DNA from: Clostridiales bacterium
GTDB taxonomy: Bacteria; Bacillota; Clostridia; Lachnospirales; Lachnospiraceae
Reading direction: 5' to 3'
Assembly: GCA_012519905.1 (NCBI GenBank)
Contig: JAAYPG010000027.1
Coordinates: forward strand, 1 to 32,479
Length of the DNA: 32,479 bases
Shown here: positions 23,443 to 32,222 of the stretch, one piece after another
How positions within the stretch are numbered: position 1 is the stretch's first letter
How the letters are laid out: the number at the start of each line of letters is the position of its first letter
Notes under the pieces: generated by a model
Databases searched by the model: none
Told to the model about the DNA's origin: nothing
What the model saw: only the letters and a program-made list of their open reading frames with translations
Position numbers and translations under genes: made by a program

Positions 23443-24726
23443 ATGAGTGGTTTTAATAATTCTGTAAATTTAAAAAAGGAACTATGTATGGGATGCATTA
23501 ATTGTATCAAGCGCTGCCCCACACAGGCTATAAGGGTAAGAGATGGCAAGGCCTTTATAATCAAGGAGTTTTGTATAGATTGCGGTGAATGCATACGGAT
23601 ATGCCCCCATCATGCTAAGGAGGCCACCTATGATTCACCTGATATTATGAAGCGCTTTGAATATACAGTAGCACTTCCGGCACCATCATTGTATGGACAG
23701 TTCAATAATCTTGAGGATATTAATATAGTGCTTACCGCCCTAAAAAAGATGGGCTTTGACGATGTCTATGAGGTAAGCAGCGCGGCAGAGATAGTATCAG
23801 AATTAACCAGAGCCTATGTTGCTAATAATAAGGATAAATGGCCAATTATAAGTACCGCATGTCCTACAGTAGTTCGTTTGATAAAGATTAGATTTCCCAA
23901 TCTGATAGATCATCTTCTGCCCATATATGCACCTGTTGATCTGGCAGCAATCAATGCCAGAAAACAAGCAATGGATAAGACCGGCCTTTCTTCTGAGAAG
24001 ATTGGAATCATATTTATATCACCTTGCCCTGCCAAGGTAACTGCCGTAAAATCACCTATTGGAATTGAAAAGAGTGAGATTGATGGTGTATTGGCCATGA
24101 AGGAGGTTTATACAATCCTACTACCTTATATGAAGGAAAGTATGAACAATGTTGAAGATATAGGCAAATCCGGAAGGATTGGAATTGGCTGGGGTAGTAG
24201 CGGAGGTGAAGCAGGAGCTTTACTGGTAGATAATTATCTTGCTGCGGACGGTATAGACAATGTAATAAGGGTATTGGACGATCTGGAGGATCAGAAGTTC
24301 GAGCAACTGGAATTCATAGAATTAAATGCATGCTCTGGAGGTTGTGTAGGAGGTGTCTTGACAGTAGAGAATCCCTATGCAGCAAAGGTGAAGCTAAAGA
24401 GGCTTAGAAAGTATCTCCCCGTTTCTTGTACCCATTATGATGAAAATATTAATGGTGATACATATTGGACGGAGGAAGTCTTATATGAGCCGGTATTTAA
24501 GATAGGTAGTAACATGCATGATAGTATTATGAAAATGGCAAGGGTAGAGGAGTTATGTGATAGATTCCCAGGCCTAGATTGTGGCTCATGTGGTGCTCCA
24601 ACCTGTAAGGCCTTGGCAGAGGACATTGTTCGTGGTGTGGCCAAGGAAGAGGATTGCATCCATATTCTAAAGGATTATATCCACAAGCTATCAGGGGAGT
24701 TATCCAGACTTGATGGTAAAAGGTAA
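23443..24726 (+). CDS. Sensory-type [FeFe] hydrogenase homologue (HydS-like)
   Basis: 427 aa. Two N-terminal [4Fe-4S] motifs (Cys15, 18, 21, 25 and Cys44, 47, 50, 54), the H-cluster domain, and a C-terminal PGLDCGSCGAPTCKALAEDIV [4Fe-4S] motif (Cys380, 383, 388, with Cys405). H-cluster cysteines are kept: Cys140 in STACP, Cys195 in SPCPAK, Cys297 and Cys301 in ACSGGC. The position of the proton-relay cysteine in productive enzymes is Ala139, and the L3 motif lacks GGGQP. Both features mark the regulatory group C type, which is thought to sense H2 or redox state rather than turn it over. It is about 64 bases past the ATPase gene. RBS CGGAG. There is no PAS domain fused to it here; PAS domains are in the gene at 21253. 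Confidence 0.88.
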   Translation: MSGFNNSVNLKKELCMGCINCIKRCPTQAIRVRDGKAFIIKEFCIDCGECIRICPHHAKEATYDSPDIMKRFEYTVALPAPSLYGQFNNLEDINIVLTALKKMGFDDVYEVSSAAEIVSELTRAYVANNKDKWPIISTACPTVVRLIKIRFPNLIDHLLPIYAPVDLAAINARKQAMDKTGLSSEKIGIIFISPCPAKVTAVKSPIGIEKSEIDGVLAMKEVYTILLPYMKESMNNVEDIGKSGRIGIGWGSSGGEAGALLVDNYLAADGIDNVIRVLDDLEDQKFEQLEFIELNACSGGCVGGVLTVENPYAAKVKLKRLRKYLPVSCTHYDENINGDTYWTEEVLYEPVFKIGSNMHDSIMKMARVEELCDRFPGLDCGSCGAPTCKALAEDIVRGVAKEEDCIHILKDYIHKLSGELSRLDGKR

Positions 24727-24773
24727 GCTAGAAGATACGCAATAAGAAATTAGATATAAGTGGGAGGAGAGCT

Positions 24774-25112
24774 ATGCAATTAGGGAGTTTTATAGAGGTT
24801 ATGAGTGAATTTGAACTATTGAATAAAGGAAATGACCTAGACAGGGAGGTCACAGTTCCTTATTGCTGTGATTTACTCAGTATTGTCATGGGGAGGATGC
24901 CTCAGGGCGCCGCATGGGTAACGGTGATGGCCAATACCAATGCCTTGGCAGTGGCAACTCTGGCAGATGCAGCCTGTATAATTCTTGCTGAAGGAAGTAG
25001 CCTTGATGAGGCGGATGTGGCAAAGGCTAAGGAAAAGGGAATAACCGTATTTAAAACCGAGCTTCCGGTCTTTGATACTGCTCTTATCATATATAATCGA
25101 CTAAATGATTAA
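24774..25112 (+). CDS. Second DRTGG-like domain protein
   Basis: 112 aa, alpha/beta protein. GAAWVTVMANTNALAVATLADAACIILAEGSSLDEADV is like the DRTGG fold of the gene at 22587. It has no catalytic motif of its own. RBS GGGAGGAG. Its end overlaps the start of the PHP gene by 8 bases (ATGATTAA), so the pair is translationally coupled. It could bind a nucleotide or serve as a partner of the first DRTGG protein. The function is unknown and the family call is moderate. Confidence 0.7.
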   Translation: MQLGSFIEVMSEFELLNKGNDLDREVTVPYCCDLLSIVMGRMPQGAAWVTVMANTNALAVATLADAACIILAEGSSLDEADVAKAKEKGITVFKTELPVFDTALIIYNRLND

Positions 25113-25830
25113 GCTTTCCTATGATCTTCATATCCATTCCTGTCTATCGCCCTGTGGGCATGAGGATATGACTCCCGCTAATATAGTTAATATGGCCAAG
25201 CTACTAGGGTTAGATGTAATAGCTGTAACCGACCACAATTCATGCAGAAATCTACCGGCGGTCTATAGCTATGCCAATAAAAATAATATAATAACCATCT
25301 TTGGAATGGAACTATGCACTATGGAGGAAGTCCATGTGCTTTGTTATTTTAAGGCTTTGGAGGATGTGTTTTCATTTGATAAATATGTATATGAACAGCT
25401 TATAAAGGTTAAAAATAATGAAAATATATTTGGTAGACAGGAACTATATGACGATGAAGATAGTAAGATTGGTGAGGAGCCAAATCTCCTGATAAATGCC
25501 ACAAGGATATCCTTTAATAGCCTTGATGAATTAATGGATAGATACAGGGGAGTATATCTACCGGCGCATATAGACAAGAACTCCAATAGCTTGCTGTCTA
25601 ATTTGGGATTTATTCCTCCTGATGTGGACTTTAGAAGTGTAGAATTAAGTGATTTAAAGAGAGTTGACGAGCTATCTAGGGCGCATCCCTACCTTACTAA
25701 GTGTAATATAATCTCAAATTCAGATGCCCATACCTTAGCTGATATTAATGATGCAGTTAACTATATTAGTGTTAGAGAAAGAAGCAGTGATGCAGTTTTT
25801 GAAGCGCTTACTAATAGGAATCATAGTTAA
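25105..25830 (+). CDS. PHP-domain metal-dependent phosphoesterase
   Basis: 241 aa. PHP motifs are complete: DLHIHSCLSPCG (Asp7, His9, His11), VTDHNS (Asp43, His44), the ELCTMEEVHVLCYF block, HIDKN and SDAH near the C-terminus. The fold usually cleaves phosphate esters at a metal cluster of two or three metals; stand-alone PHP proteins include nucleotide and histidinol phosphatases. The start overlaps the preceding DRTGG gene. As the last gene of the regulatory set it might hydrolyse a signalling nucleotide, but the substrate is unknown. A 144-base gap follows, holding the asnS promoter. Confidence 0.88.
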   Translation: MIKLSYDLHIHSCLSPCGHEDMTPANIVNMAKLLGLDVIAVTDHNSCRNLPAVYSYANKNNIITIFGMELCTMEEVHVLCYFKALEDVFSFDKYVYEQLIKVKNNENIFGRQELYDDEDSKIGEEPNLLINATRISFNSLDELMDRYRGVYLPAHIDKNSNSLLSNLGFIPPDVDFRSVELSDLKRVDELSRAHPYLTKCNIISNSDAHTLADINDAVNYISVRERSSDAVFEALTNRNHS

Positions 25831-25906
25831 TCTTTGCTCAGCGTCATATAGTCTATTAAATAGGTGGTCAAGAAGGAAAAATGAGCAGTCTAGCTCGGAT
25901 TTTAGC

Positions 25907-25934
25907 TTGTAATCTATTAGACATATGATATAAT
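25907..25934 (+). promoter_or_regulatory. Promoter of asnS
   Basis: TTGTAA (25907-25912), 16 bases, perfect TATAAT (25929-25934). Confidence 0.55.
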
Positions 25935-25974
25935 GATAAAAATTAGCTAATAATAAAGATAAAGGAGTTAAGCT

Positions 25975-27366
25975 ATGCAATTGGTAGAAGTTAGGCAGTT
26001 ATATCGTAACAAAGAGCAATATATCGGTAAAAAAATATCTGTAGGAGGTTGGATCCGCAGCGTAAGAGACTCTAAGACCTTTGGTTTTATAGTTCTTCAT
26101 GATGGAACCTGCTTTGATACATTACAGGTGGTTTATCATGACAAGATGAATAATTTTGCGGAAATATCAAAGCTAAATGTGGGCTCCGCTATTGTCGTTA
26201 CCGGTGAACTGGTAGCTACTCCGGAAGCGAAACAGCCCTTTGAGATTCAGGCAGAGGAGATAGTAATTGAGGGAGCCTCAACACCTGATTATCCTCTTCA
26301 GAAAAAGAGACATTCCTTAGAATATTTGAGAACTATAACTCATCTTAGACCAAGGACTAACACCTTTCAGGCGGTATTTCGTGTTCGTTCTCTAATATCC
26401 TATGCAATCCATAAGTTCTTCCAAGAGAGAGACTTTATCTATGTGCATACGCCTATAATTACCGGAAGCGATGCAGAGGGGGCAGGAGAAATGTTTAGAG
26501 TAACGACTCTTGACATAGACAATCCTCCTAGAACAAAAGATGGAAAGGTAGATGAGTCAGAGGACTTTTTCGGCAAGGAGACCAACCTTACAGTAAGTGG
26601 TCAGCTTAACGGTGAGACCTTTGCTATGGCTTTTAAGAATATATATACCTTTGGACCGACCTTTCGTGCAGAGAACTCCAATACTACCCGCCATGCTGCG
26701 GAGTTCTGGATGATTGAGCCAGAGATAGTATTTGCAGACCTTAAGGACAATATGGATCTGGCAGAAAGCATGTTAAAGTACATTATTAATTATGTTTTAG
26801 AACATGCGCCTGAGGAGATGAATTTCTTCAACCAATTTGTTGACAAGGGGCTTTTAGAGAGACTTACAAATGTAGCAAATTCTGAATTCGGTCATGTGAC
26901 CTATACAGAAGCTATAAAAATATTAGAAAAGAACAATGACAACTTTGATTATAGGGTCTTCTGGGGTTGTGATCTTCAGACTGAGCATGAGCGCTATCTG
27001 ACTGAACAAGTCTATAAGAAGCCTGTTTTTGTTACGGATTATCCCAAGGATATTAAGGCCTTCTATATGAAGCTTAATGAAGATAACAAGACTGTTGCTG
27101 CTATGGACCTTCTGGTTCCTGGAATTGGTGAAATTATCGGCGGCAGCCAAAGAGAAGATGATTACGATAAGCTGTTAAATCGTATGGAAGAGATGAAGCT
27201 AAATAGAGAGGATTATGAGTTCTATCTTGATCTTAGAAAATATGGATCAGCAAGACATGCAGGCTTTGGTCTCGGCTTTGAACGTTGTGTAATGTATCTA
27301 ACAGGAATGGGCAATATCCGTGATGTAGTTCCCTTCCCAAGAACAGTAGGACATTGCGAGCTGTAA
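25975..27366 (+). CDS. asnS: Asparaginyl-tRNA synthetase
   Basis: 463 aa, class II synthetase. The N-terminal OB fold binds the anticodon ([21 protein letters not shown], about 18-38). The catalytic domain has motif 2 ([19 protein letters not shown]) and motif 3 ([21 protein letters not shown]), with [18 protein letters not shown] typical of AsnRS rather than AspRS. Length is normal for the family. RBS AAAGGAG precedes the ATG at 25975. It appears monocistronic between the promoter at 25907 and terminator at 27427; no T-box is seen before it. Confidence 0.97.
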   Translation: MQLVEVRQLYRNKEQYIGKKISVGGWIRSVRDSKTFGFIVLHDGTCFDTLQVVYHDKMNNFAEISKLNVGSAIVVTGELVATPEAKQPFEIQAEEIVIEGASTPDYPLQKKRHSLEYLRTITHLRPRTNTFQAVFRVRSLISYAIHKFFQERDFIYVHTPIITGSDAEGAGEMFRVTTLDIDNPPRTKDGKVDESEDFFGKETNLTVSGQLNGETFAMAFKNIYTFGPTFRAENSNTTRHAAEFWMIEPEIVFADLKDNMDLAESMLKYIINYVLEHAPEEMNFFNQFVDKGLLERLTNVANSEFGHVTYTEAIKILEKNNDNFDYRVFWGCDLQTEHERYLTEQVYKKPVFVTDYPKDIKAFYMKLNEDNKTVAAMDLLVPGIGEIIGGSQREDDYDKLLNRMEEMKLNREDYEFYLDLRKYGSARHAGFGLGFERCVMYLTGMGNIRDVVPFPRTVGHCEL

Positions 27367-27426
27367 AATATTAAGAAATATTCAGAAGAATTACCACATA
27401 TCTAATTTAATAGCAGATAGAATTAT

Positions 27427-27466
27427 CACCCTAATGAATCGTGGATACATTAGGGTGGTTTTTATT
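27427..27466 (+). terminator. Intrinsic terminator of asnS
   Basis: CACCCTAATG (27427-27436) pairs perfectly with CATTAGGGTG (27448-27457), followed by GTTTTTATTT. It works for the plus strand only. Confidence 0.85.
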
Positions 27467-27516
27467 TCAGACCTTATATAAATCGTTATATCAACTTTAT
27501 AATCTATTATTAGATA

Positions 27517-27999
27517 TCAAAATTCTTTAAATATAATATGCTTAACTTTCTCTAAGGAAAATAATAGAACCATACCTAGTATTCCAGCAGAAATCAGTTG
27601 GCCTCCTCCTACTGTAAGCATCATAAAGGGGATGGGATCTGCTTCAAAATATGCAAATTTTAATACCCAGGGAATAATGATGGCATTTATAAGGATAGGG
27701 GGGATAGGGACTAAGTATTTGTTGGCTCTCAGTTGATAGGATAAGTAGGCGGCTAAAAGAGTTGCTAATGTTCCAAATATCACATCAAGAATATCTGCCT
27801 TAAATAGTAGGTTACTTAGAAGGCACCCTATGGTAACGCCCGGTATGGCAGCAGGTGTAAAGTAGGGCAAAATAGTGAGTGCTTCTGCAATGCGAAATTG
27901 AATCGGGCCAAAGCTTGAGTACTGGAAGACAAACACCAGCACAACATAGATAGCGCCAATAACAGCCGCTTGAGTTACATATAATGTTCTTTTATTCAT
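27517..27999 (-). CDS. queT: Queuosine precursor transporter QueT (energy-coupling factor S component)
   Basis: 160 aa with about five to six membrane segments. The run FGPIQFRIAEALTILPYFTPAAIPGVTIGCLLSN and LDVIFGTLATLLAAYLS match QueT, a substrate-binding subunit of ECF-type transporters thought to take up preQ0/preQ1. A longer frame begins at 28047, but it would run through the riboswitch; the ATG at 27999 has the AGGAG site at 28010-28006. The preQ1 riboswitch just upstream supports the substrate. The gene runs convergent to asnS. Confidence 0.92.
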   Translation of the reverse strand: MNKRTLYVTQAAVIGAIYVVLVFVFQYSSFGPIQFRIAEALTILPYFTPAAIPGVTIGCLLSNLLFKADILDVIFGTLATLLAAYLSYQLRANKYLVPIPPILINAIIIPWVLKFAYFEADPIPFMMLTVGGGQLISAGILGMVLLFSLEKVKHIIFKEF

Positions 28000-28005
28000 T
28001 TTTAT

Positions 28006-28048
28006 CTCCTTTAGTTTTGTTTTACGTGTGGAAGGTCTCGAACACACG
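28006..28048 (-). promoter_or_regulatory. PreQ1-I riboswitch controlling queT
   Basis: Minus strand: stem CGTGTG (28048-28043) pairs perfectly with CACACG (28030-28025) around a 12-base loop TTCGAGACCTTC, followed by an A-rich tail TAAAACAAAACTAAAGGAG whose 3' end is the queT ribosome site. This is the class I preQ1 H-type pseudoknot layout: the tail pairs back into the loop and hides the ribosome site when preQ1 binds. The loop and tail resemble the known translational class. Control is therefore probably at translation. Confidence 0.85.
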
Positions 28049-28115
28049 AATTGCTTGACTAATATAACTTATCTTTAAGGAAATTGCAAGAGTTAAATAA
28101 AAAGCCAGAAAATGG

Positions 28116-28131
28116 TTGACAGAACTGTCAA
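28116..28131. promoter_or_regulatory. Perfect palindrome over the -35 of the ABC/GntR promoter
   Basis: TTGACAG, AA, CTGTCAA. It contains the -35, so a protein bound here would occlude RNA polymerase. Confidence 0.5.
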
Positions 28132-28144
28132 TATACTGTATATA
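28116..28144 (+). promoter_or_regulatory. Promoter of the ABC/GntR cassette
   Basis: TTGACA (28116-28121), 17 bases, TATATA (28139-28144). The start would be about 70 bases before the first ABC gene. Confidence 0.75.
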
Positions 28145-28160
28145 TAGATATATACAGTAT
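28133..28160. promoter_or_regulatory. Candidate GntR (YtrA-type) operator
   Basis: Perfect 13-bp arms ATACTGTATATAT and ATATATACAGTAT around AG, spanning the -10 and start region. The cassette encodes a YtrA-type GntR repressor at 29866, the natural candidate to bind it and autoregulate. Confidence 0.65.
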
Positions 28161-28211
28161 GCAAAAGGGCTATATAGGTATGATATAGGGCCGTTTATAT
28201 GGAGGATTCAA

Positions 28212-29114
28212 ATGGAAGCAAGTATAAGAATCAAGAATTTATCCAAAGAAGTAGGTAATTTTAAACTTGAAAATATAGATTTTTCCCTAGAGCCTGGATA
28301 TGTGCTAGGTCTTATTGGTAGGAATGGAGCAGGAAAAACAACTCTCATTAATACCATATTAGGCTTATGGACACCGGAGAAGGGAAGTATACACGTAGGA
28401 GGATTTGATAGGGTAGAGGATGAAATCAAAGCGAAAAATGAGCTTGCTTATGTAACTGATGATTGTATGTTTCCTTTGGAGATGACCCCCTATTCTATAG
28501 GTAAGATATTTGGGAAGATCTATAATGTATTTGATTATACACATTATAAGAAACTTTGTGCAAGGTTCCGTCTGCCTATGCATAAAAGGCTTCAAAGGAT
28601 GTCCAGGGGAATGGTTGTCAAGCTTCAGTTGGCATTTGCTTTCAGCCGGGATGCAAAGCTTTATATATTTGATGAGCCCTCTGCGGGGCTAGACCCTGTT
28701 TTTCGTAAGGAACTGGTGGATTTGGTATTTGATTTGACCTATGATGGTAAAAAATCAGTTATATTTTCAACTCATCTCACGGATGAGCTGGATAGAATAG
28801 CAGACTATATATTGCTATTGGAGGATGGGAAGCAAAAGCTTTTTGAACAAAAGGAGGAACTGGTCAGTAGATATAAACTAGTTCGGGGTAGCAAAGAGCA
28901 GATCGAAGCCTATGCAGATAAAATAGTAGGGAAAAGAATAACGCCAAGCTCCTGTGAAGCTTTAATAAAAGCTGAGGATCCAAATAAGAGTTCAGATAAA
29001 AACAACTCCTATACTGATATTAGGAACACAATCTTTGATGACCTGAATAGGCCGCTTATTACGACACCAACGATTGAGGACATTATGTATTATTTTATTA
29101 AGGGGTGTGATTAA
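28212..29114 (+). CDS. ABC transporter ATP-binding protein (YtrB/BcrA-like)
   Basis: 300 aa from the ATG at 28212, which follows GGAGG; an earlier in-frame ATG at 28116 lies in the promoter and is rejected. Walker A GLIGRNGAGKTT (about 33-44), signature region MSRGMVVKLQLAFAF, a variant of LSGGQ, Walker B LYIFDEPSAGLDPV and the switch His in FSTHLTDEL. The C-terminal tail (about 220-300) is a long extension. The membrane partner follows 2 bases after the stop (29117). Such drug/peptide-exporting or sensing transporters are usually induced by cell-wall-active antibiotics. Confidence 0.9.
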   Translation: MEASIRIKNLSKEVGNFKLENIDFSLEPGYVLGLIGRNGAGKTTLINTILGLWTPEKGSIHVGGFDRVEDEIKAKNELAYVTDDCMFPLEMTPYSIGKIFGKIYNVFDYTHYKKLCARFRLPMHKRLQRMSRGMVVKLQLAFAFSRDAKLYIFDEPSAGLDPVFRKELVDLVFDLTYDGKKSVIFSTHLTDELDRIADYILLLEDGKQKLFEQKEELVSRYKLVRGSKEQIEAYADKIVGKRITPSSCEALIKAEDPNKSSDKNNSYTDIRNTIFDDLNRPLITTPTIEDIMYYFIKGCD

Positions 29115-29116
29115 GA

Positions 29117-29809
29117 ATGCTGGCATTCACAGTTAGAATGATTATTGCAGATGTGCAAAAATCCTTTCGTGGAATTTGGATTGTATTATATTTATTGTGT
29201 CTAGGCTTTATAATTATTGCGCCTTTCTTTGATTTCTCTATCGTTATTACTCAAATGCTAATACTGGTATTTCCTGCACTGGAGCCACATATTACTAAAA
29301 TATTTTATGTGCTACCTCTTGGAGAAAAGCTTGTTAGACGATATCTACATCTAAGAACATTGGTATTATCATTATTATTTATTATGCTAGGAAGCATTAT
29401 GGTTTTAATATCATATAAGTGGCATATACCAAATGTTGAAATGGGATTGCTTATGATTATGTTCTATGTGATGTTAAGTATCTCAATAAATTTTTTTAAT
29501 ACAAGGGTGACTATAGGTAAGAGTAAAAAAAGGCAAGCTCTGCTACTTGCGCCTTCAATCATACTGTTTTCAGCTGGCTTACTAAGTGCCATATTTATAA
29601 TTAATTTTAGGATACAACTGCTCATTAGTTTGGCATTTATATTTGTTATTGAGATTTTGTTCATTGTATGGCTTAGAGGAATAGAGCTTACTAATTATAC
29701 TGAACCAATCTATTATGGACTTTTTACCAAGGCCTGGAGAGACCAGCAAAGACTACTGACTGCTGAAGCTGAAAGTAAAAGGGCTGAACATAATACTAGC
29801 AAACCATGA
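29117..29809 (+). CDS. ABC-2-type membrane subunit of the cassette (hypothetical)
   Basis: 230 aa with about six hydrophobic segments, starting at about 20-40 and ending near 200, then a charged C-terminus. It is encoded right after the first ATP-binding gene and most likely forms its membrane half. No named family recognised from motifs. It precedes the regulator gene by 56 bases. Confidence 0.75.
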   Translation: MLAFTVRMIIADVQKSFRGIWIVLYLLCLGFIIIAPFFDFSIVITQMLILVFPALEPHITKIFYVLPLGEKLVRRYLHLRTLVLSLLFIMLGSIMVLISYKWHIPNVEMGLLMIMFYVMLSISINFFNTRVTIGKSKKRQALLLAPSIILFSAGLLSAIFIINFRIQLLISLAFIFVIEILFIVWLRGIELTNYTEPIYYGLFTKAWRDQQRLLTAEAESKRAEHNTSKP

Positions 29810-29865
29810 AAATACATCTTGGTAGGATAAGAGGTAATTATGAACAGGAAAAGTAGAGGTAAGAT

Positions 29866-30237
29866 ATGAATATTGTGATATCCAATACGAGCAATTTGGC
29901 TATCTATGAGCAAATTGTTGCTCAAATTAAGGATGCAATTATAAATAAGGAAATCCTAGCGGATGAGCCGCTCCCCTCTATAAGGAGCCTGGCTAGAGAT
30001 CTGCAGATTTCTGTAATTACAACAAGTCGCGCCTATGATGTACTTGTATCCGAGGGGTTGGTCTATTCGCAGCCTGGTAAAGGGTATTATGTTAGTAAAG
30101 CTCAAACAAATATGCTTAAGGAAAAGCGTCTACAGCTAATAGAGGCGAATATGATGGAGTTAATTAATCAATGTAAGAATGCGGAAATAACTAAAGACGA
30201 TATGATTGCCATGATTAATCTTTTGTACGACAATTAG
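29866..30237 (+). CDS. YtrA-type GntR transcriptional regulator
   Basis: 123 aa. Winged helix typical of GntR: IYEQIVAQIKDAIINKEILADEPLPSIRSLARDLQISVITTSRAYDVL (about 13-60) with EGLVYSQPGKGYYV closing the wing. The C-terminal effector part is only about 40 residues, which defines the short YtrA subfamily. Start is after GAGGTAAG. It lies between the two ABC pairs and should repress the promoter at 28116 via the palindromes there; the inducing signal is probably envelope stress or antibiotic. Confidence 0.9.
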   Translation: MNIVISNTSNLAIYEQIVAQIKDAIINKEILADEPLPSIRSLARDLQISVITTSRAYDVLVSEGLVYSQPGKGYYVSKAQTNMLKEKRLQLIEANMMELINQCKNAEITKDDMIAMINLLYDN

Positions 30238-30299
30238 GTAATAGATTTTAATATGTAGGAGCTATAGTAAGTAATTATGTTATCTGGAGGTTTCAAAAA

Positions 30300-31172
30300 A
30301 TGCTAGATACTGAAAAAATTTCCTTAGAGGTTAGAAATCTATCTAAAAAATGGAGTGATTTTACTCTAGATAATATTAATATATCCCTTCCTGAGGGATA
30401 TATAATGGGACTGATAGGGAAAAATGGCTCAGGGAAGACTACTCTAATTAACTGTATTCTTGATGGTGTTAAGAAAAACAGAGGAAGGATACTAATTAAT
30501 GGTGTAGATCATCGCAGGGTAGCTGCTAAGAATGATATAGGATTTGTTCTAGAGGAAGGTCCATTTTTCATGGATAAGACCCTTGCTGAAAATGCATATC
30601 TATTCAGTAGGTTTTATTCTAATTGGAGTGATGCTGCATTTTCTAATTATCTATCTATTTTTGAACTAAAAGATTTTATGAGATATGCGAATCTGAGCAA
30701 GGGGATGAAGGCCAAATTTCAGTTGGCATTTGCCCTAAGTCATAAGCCAAAGCTTTTGATTATGGATGAACCAACAGGAGGTATGGATCCTGTCTTTCGC
30801 AGAGATTTCCTGAACATATTACAGGATCTTGTGTGTGAATTGAATACAGCAGTGCTTTTTTCCACACATATTACAGGAGACCTTGATAAGGTAGCAGACT
30901 TTGTTACTATGTTAGATGAAGGTAAGCAGGTTTTTACTATGACTAAGGAAGAACTGATGGACAACTATCCTATAATACGGGGGAGAAAGGAAGATATACA
31001 CCTAATTAAGGAAGGGCGTCCCATGCGTGTAAGAAAGACCACCAATGGCTTTGAAACAATACTAGAAAACTATAATATACTGGCAAGGAATAGTTCGTTA
31101 AGTGAGAGATTTACCAAATCAAGGCCAAGTCTGGAGGAGCTTATGTATTTCTTCTCAGAACCGCTGTTTTAA
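30300..31172 (+). CDS. Second ABC transporter ATP-binding protein (YtrB-like)
   Basis: 290 aa. Walker A GLIGKNGSGKTT (about 39-50), signature LSKGMKAKFQLAFALS, Walker B LLIMDEPTGGMDPV and the FSTHITGDLDKVAD switch region. It is similar in architecture to the first ABC protein (28212-29114), including the C-terminal extension, so the two likely arose by duplication. RBS CTGGAGG. A small membrane protein follows 41 bases later. Confidence 0.9.
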   Translation: MLDTEKISLEVRNLSKKWSDFTLDNINISLPEGYIMGLIGKNGSGKTTLINCILDGVKKNRGRILINGVDHRRVAAKNDIGFVLEEGPFFMDKTLAENAYLFSRFYSNWSDAAFSNYLSIFELKDFMRYANLSKGMKAKFQLAFALSHKPKLLIMDEPTGGMDPVFRRDFLNILQDLVCELNTAVLFSTHITGDLDKVADFVTMLDEGKQVFTMTKEELMDNYPIIRGRKEDIHLIKEGRPMRVRKTTNGFETILENYNILARNSSLSERFTKSRPSLEELMYFFSEPLF

Positions 31173-31213
31173 TAATGTGAAGTATGTCGCTATTAGTATG
31201 AGAGGGAGATGTT

Positions 31214-31678
31214 ATGAATAGCAATTTGAAGCTACAACTTGAATTTGATGAAGTGATTTTTAACAAGAATGATAGAATGATTATTTGCTTTGGGCTAACC
31301 AATATTTTATATTTTATAGTCATGCTGTTTGGCTGCATTATGCCTTTACGGGTGGGGCTTATTATAGCTTCTATTCAAGCGTCATTTATAGCAATAATAG
31401 AGTTATCGTTGATAGCATATACGAGATATGATTTCAAGTGGTATAGTGTTGCAAGAATGCTTCGCTTCTATCCTGTCCAAAAAGTTAATATTCGGATAAG
31501 CAGATATCGCATTCTGCTTCGATATATGTTGATTGAATTAGCATTAACAGCATGTCCGATGATTGCTTTCTTCTATTACTTTGATATGATGAAATTCACA
31601 GCAATTCTTGCAACTGTAGCTATAACTATGGGCCTTATAGGAATAATAGGGATAGAGCTATCTATTCGAAACCAATAA
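31214..31678 (+). CDS. Small membrane protein of the ABC/GntR cassette
   Basis: 154 aa with about four membrane segments (roughly 27-44, 46-72, 105-125 and 128-148). No family recognised. Position after the second ATP-binding gene suggests a membrane partner, though it is shorter than the first pair's. RBS AGAGGGAG. No terminator follows; the 31679-31931 stretch holds only a perfect 14-base palindrome AGCTATTAATAGCT at 31723-31736 and no other gene. Confidence 0.65.
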   Translation: MNSNLKLQLEFDEVIFNKNDRMIICFGLTNILYFIVMLFGCIMPLRVGLIIASIQASFIAIIELSLIAYTRYDFKWYSVARMLRFYPVQKVNIRISRYRILLRYMLIELALTACPMIAFFYYFDMMKFTAILATVAITMGLIGIIGIELSIRNQ

Positions 31679-31931
31679 ATGTATTAGATAGTTCATCTTA
31701 GTCCCCCGTTTTACACAATTTTAGCTATTAATAGCTTAAACATAGCTATTGAACTCTTAGATTTCATCCTATCGTTACAAATATAAGATGTCAAGCAAAA
31801 TATACATAAATAGGCATTTCCAAACAATAACTATCATATCTATTCAATAGTAGCTTTTATAAATAAAGGGCTAAAGATATGAAAGTAGGCTCTTGTTTAA
31901 GTAAATGAATTTAATGAAGGGGGTATTCCTG

Positions 31932-32222
31932 ATGGAGTTTTTAGCCAGATATGTTGTATTAGTTGTATTGGCCATATGTTTATGCGTAGGATATATAATA
32001 AAACACAGCATTTCATTTATACCAAACAAGTACATACCGCTTATTTTAGGTGTTTTGGGCGTAGTACTAAATCTGTGGATAAATAGTTGGGAGTTTACAC
32101 CTGAGATCTTACTTGGAGGTCTTGCAAGTGGCCTGGCTTCCACTGGCACCCATGAGCTAATCAGGCACCTGATACCAGACCAGAAAACATCCAATGAAAT
32201 GTCAGTTAAAGCAGCTGAGTAA
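31932..32222 (+). CDS. Phage holin family protein (Phage_holin_5_2-like)
   Basis: 96 aa from ATG 31932, preceded by AAGGGGG; an upstream ATG at 31905 is less well placed. Two to three membrane segments (about 5-25, 36-55, 64-80) separated by FIPNKYIPLILGVLGVVLNLWINSWEFTPEILLGGLASGLAS, a pattern I associate with small holins of Firmicute phages, and a charged C-terminal tail. Holins form membrane pores in phage lysis. No endolysin or other phage gene is visible here. The gene's last 34 bases are repeated in inverted orientation at 32446-32479. Confidence 0.75.
   Translation: MEFLARYVVLVVLAICLCVGYIIKHSISFIPNKYIPLILGVLGVVLNLWINSWEFTPEILLGGLASGLASTGTHELIRHLIPDQKTSNEMSVKAAE

Noticed and set aside
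28208-28595. Minus-strand frames opposite the first ABC ATPase
   Set aside because: They overlap Walker A and the following conserved region of a well-supported gene.
31679-31931. Remaining prophage genes upstream of the holin
   Set aside because: No frame of useful length and no endolysin or structural gene; only a 14-base palindrome was seen.
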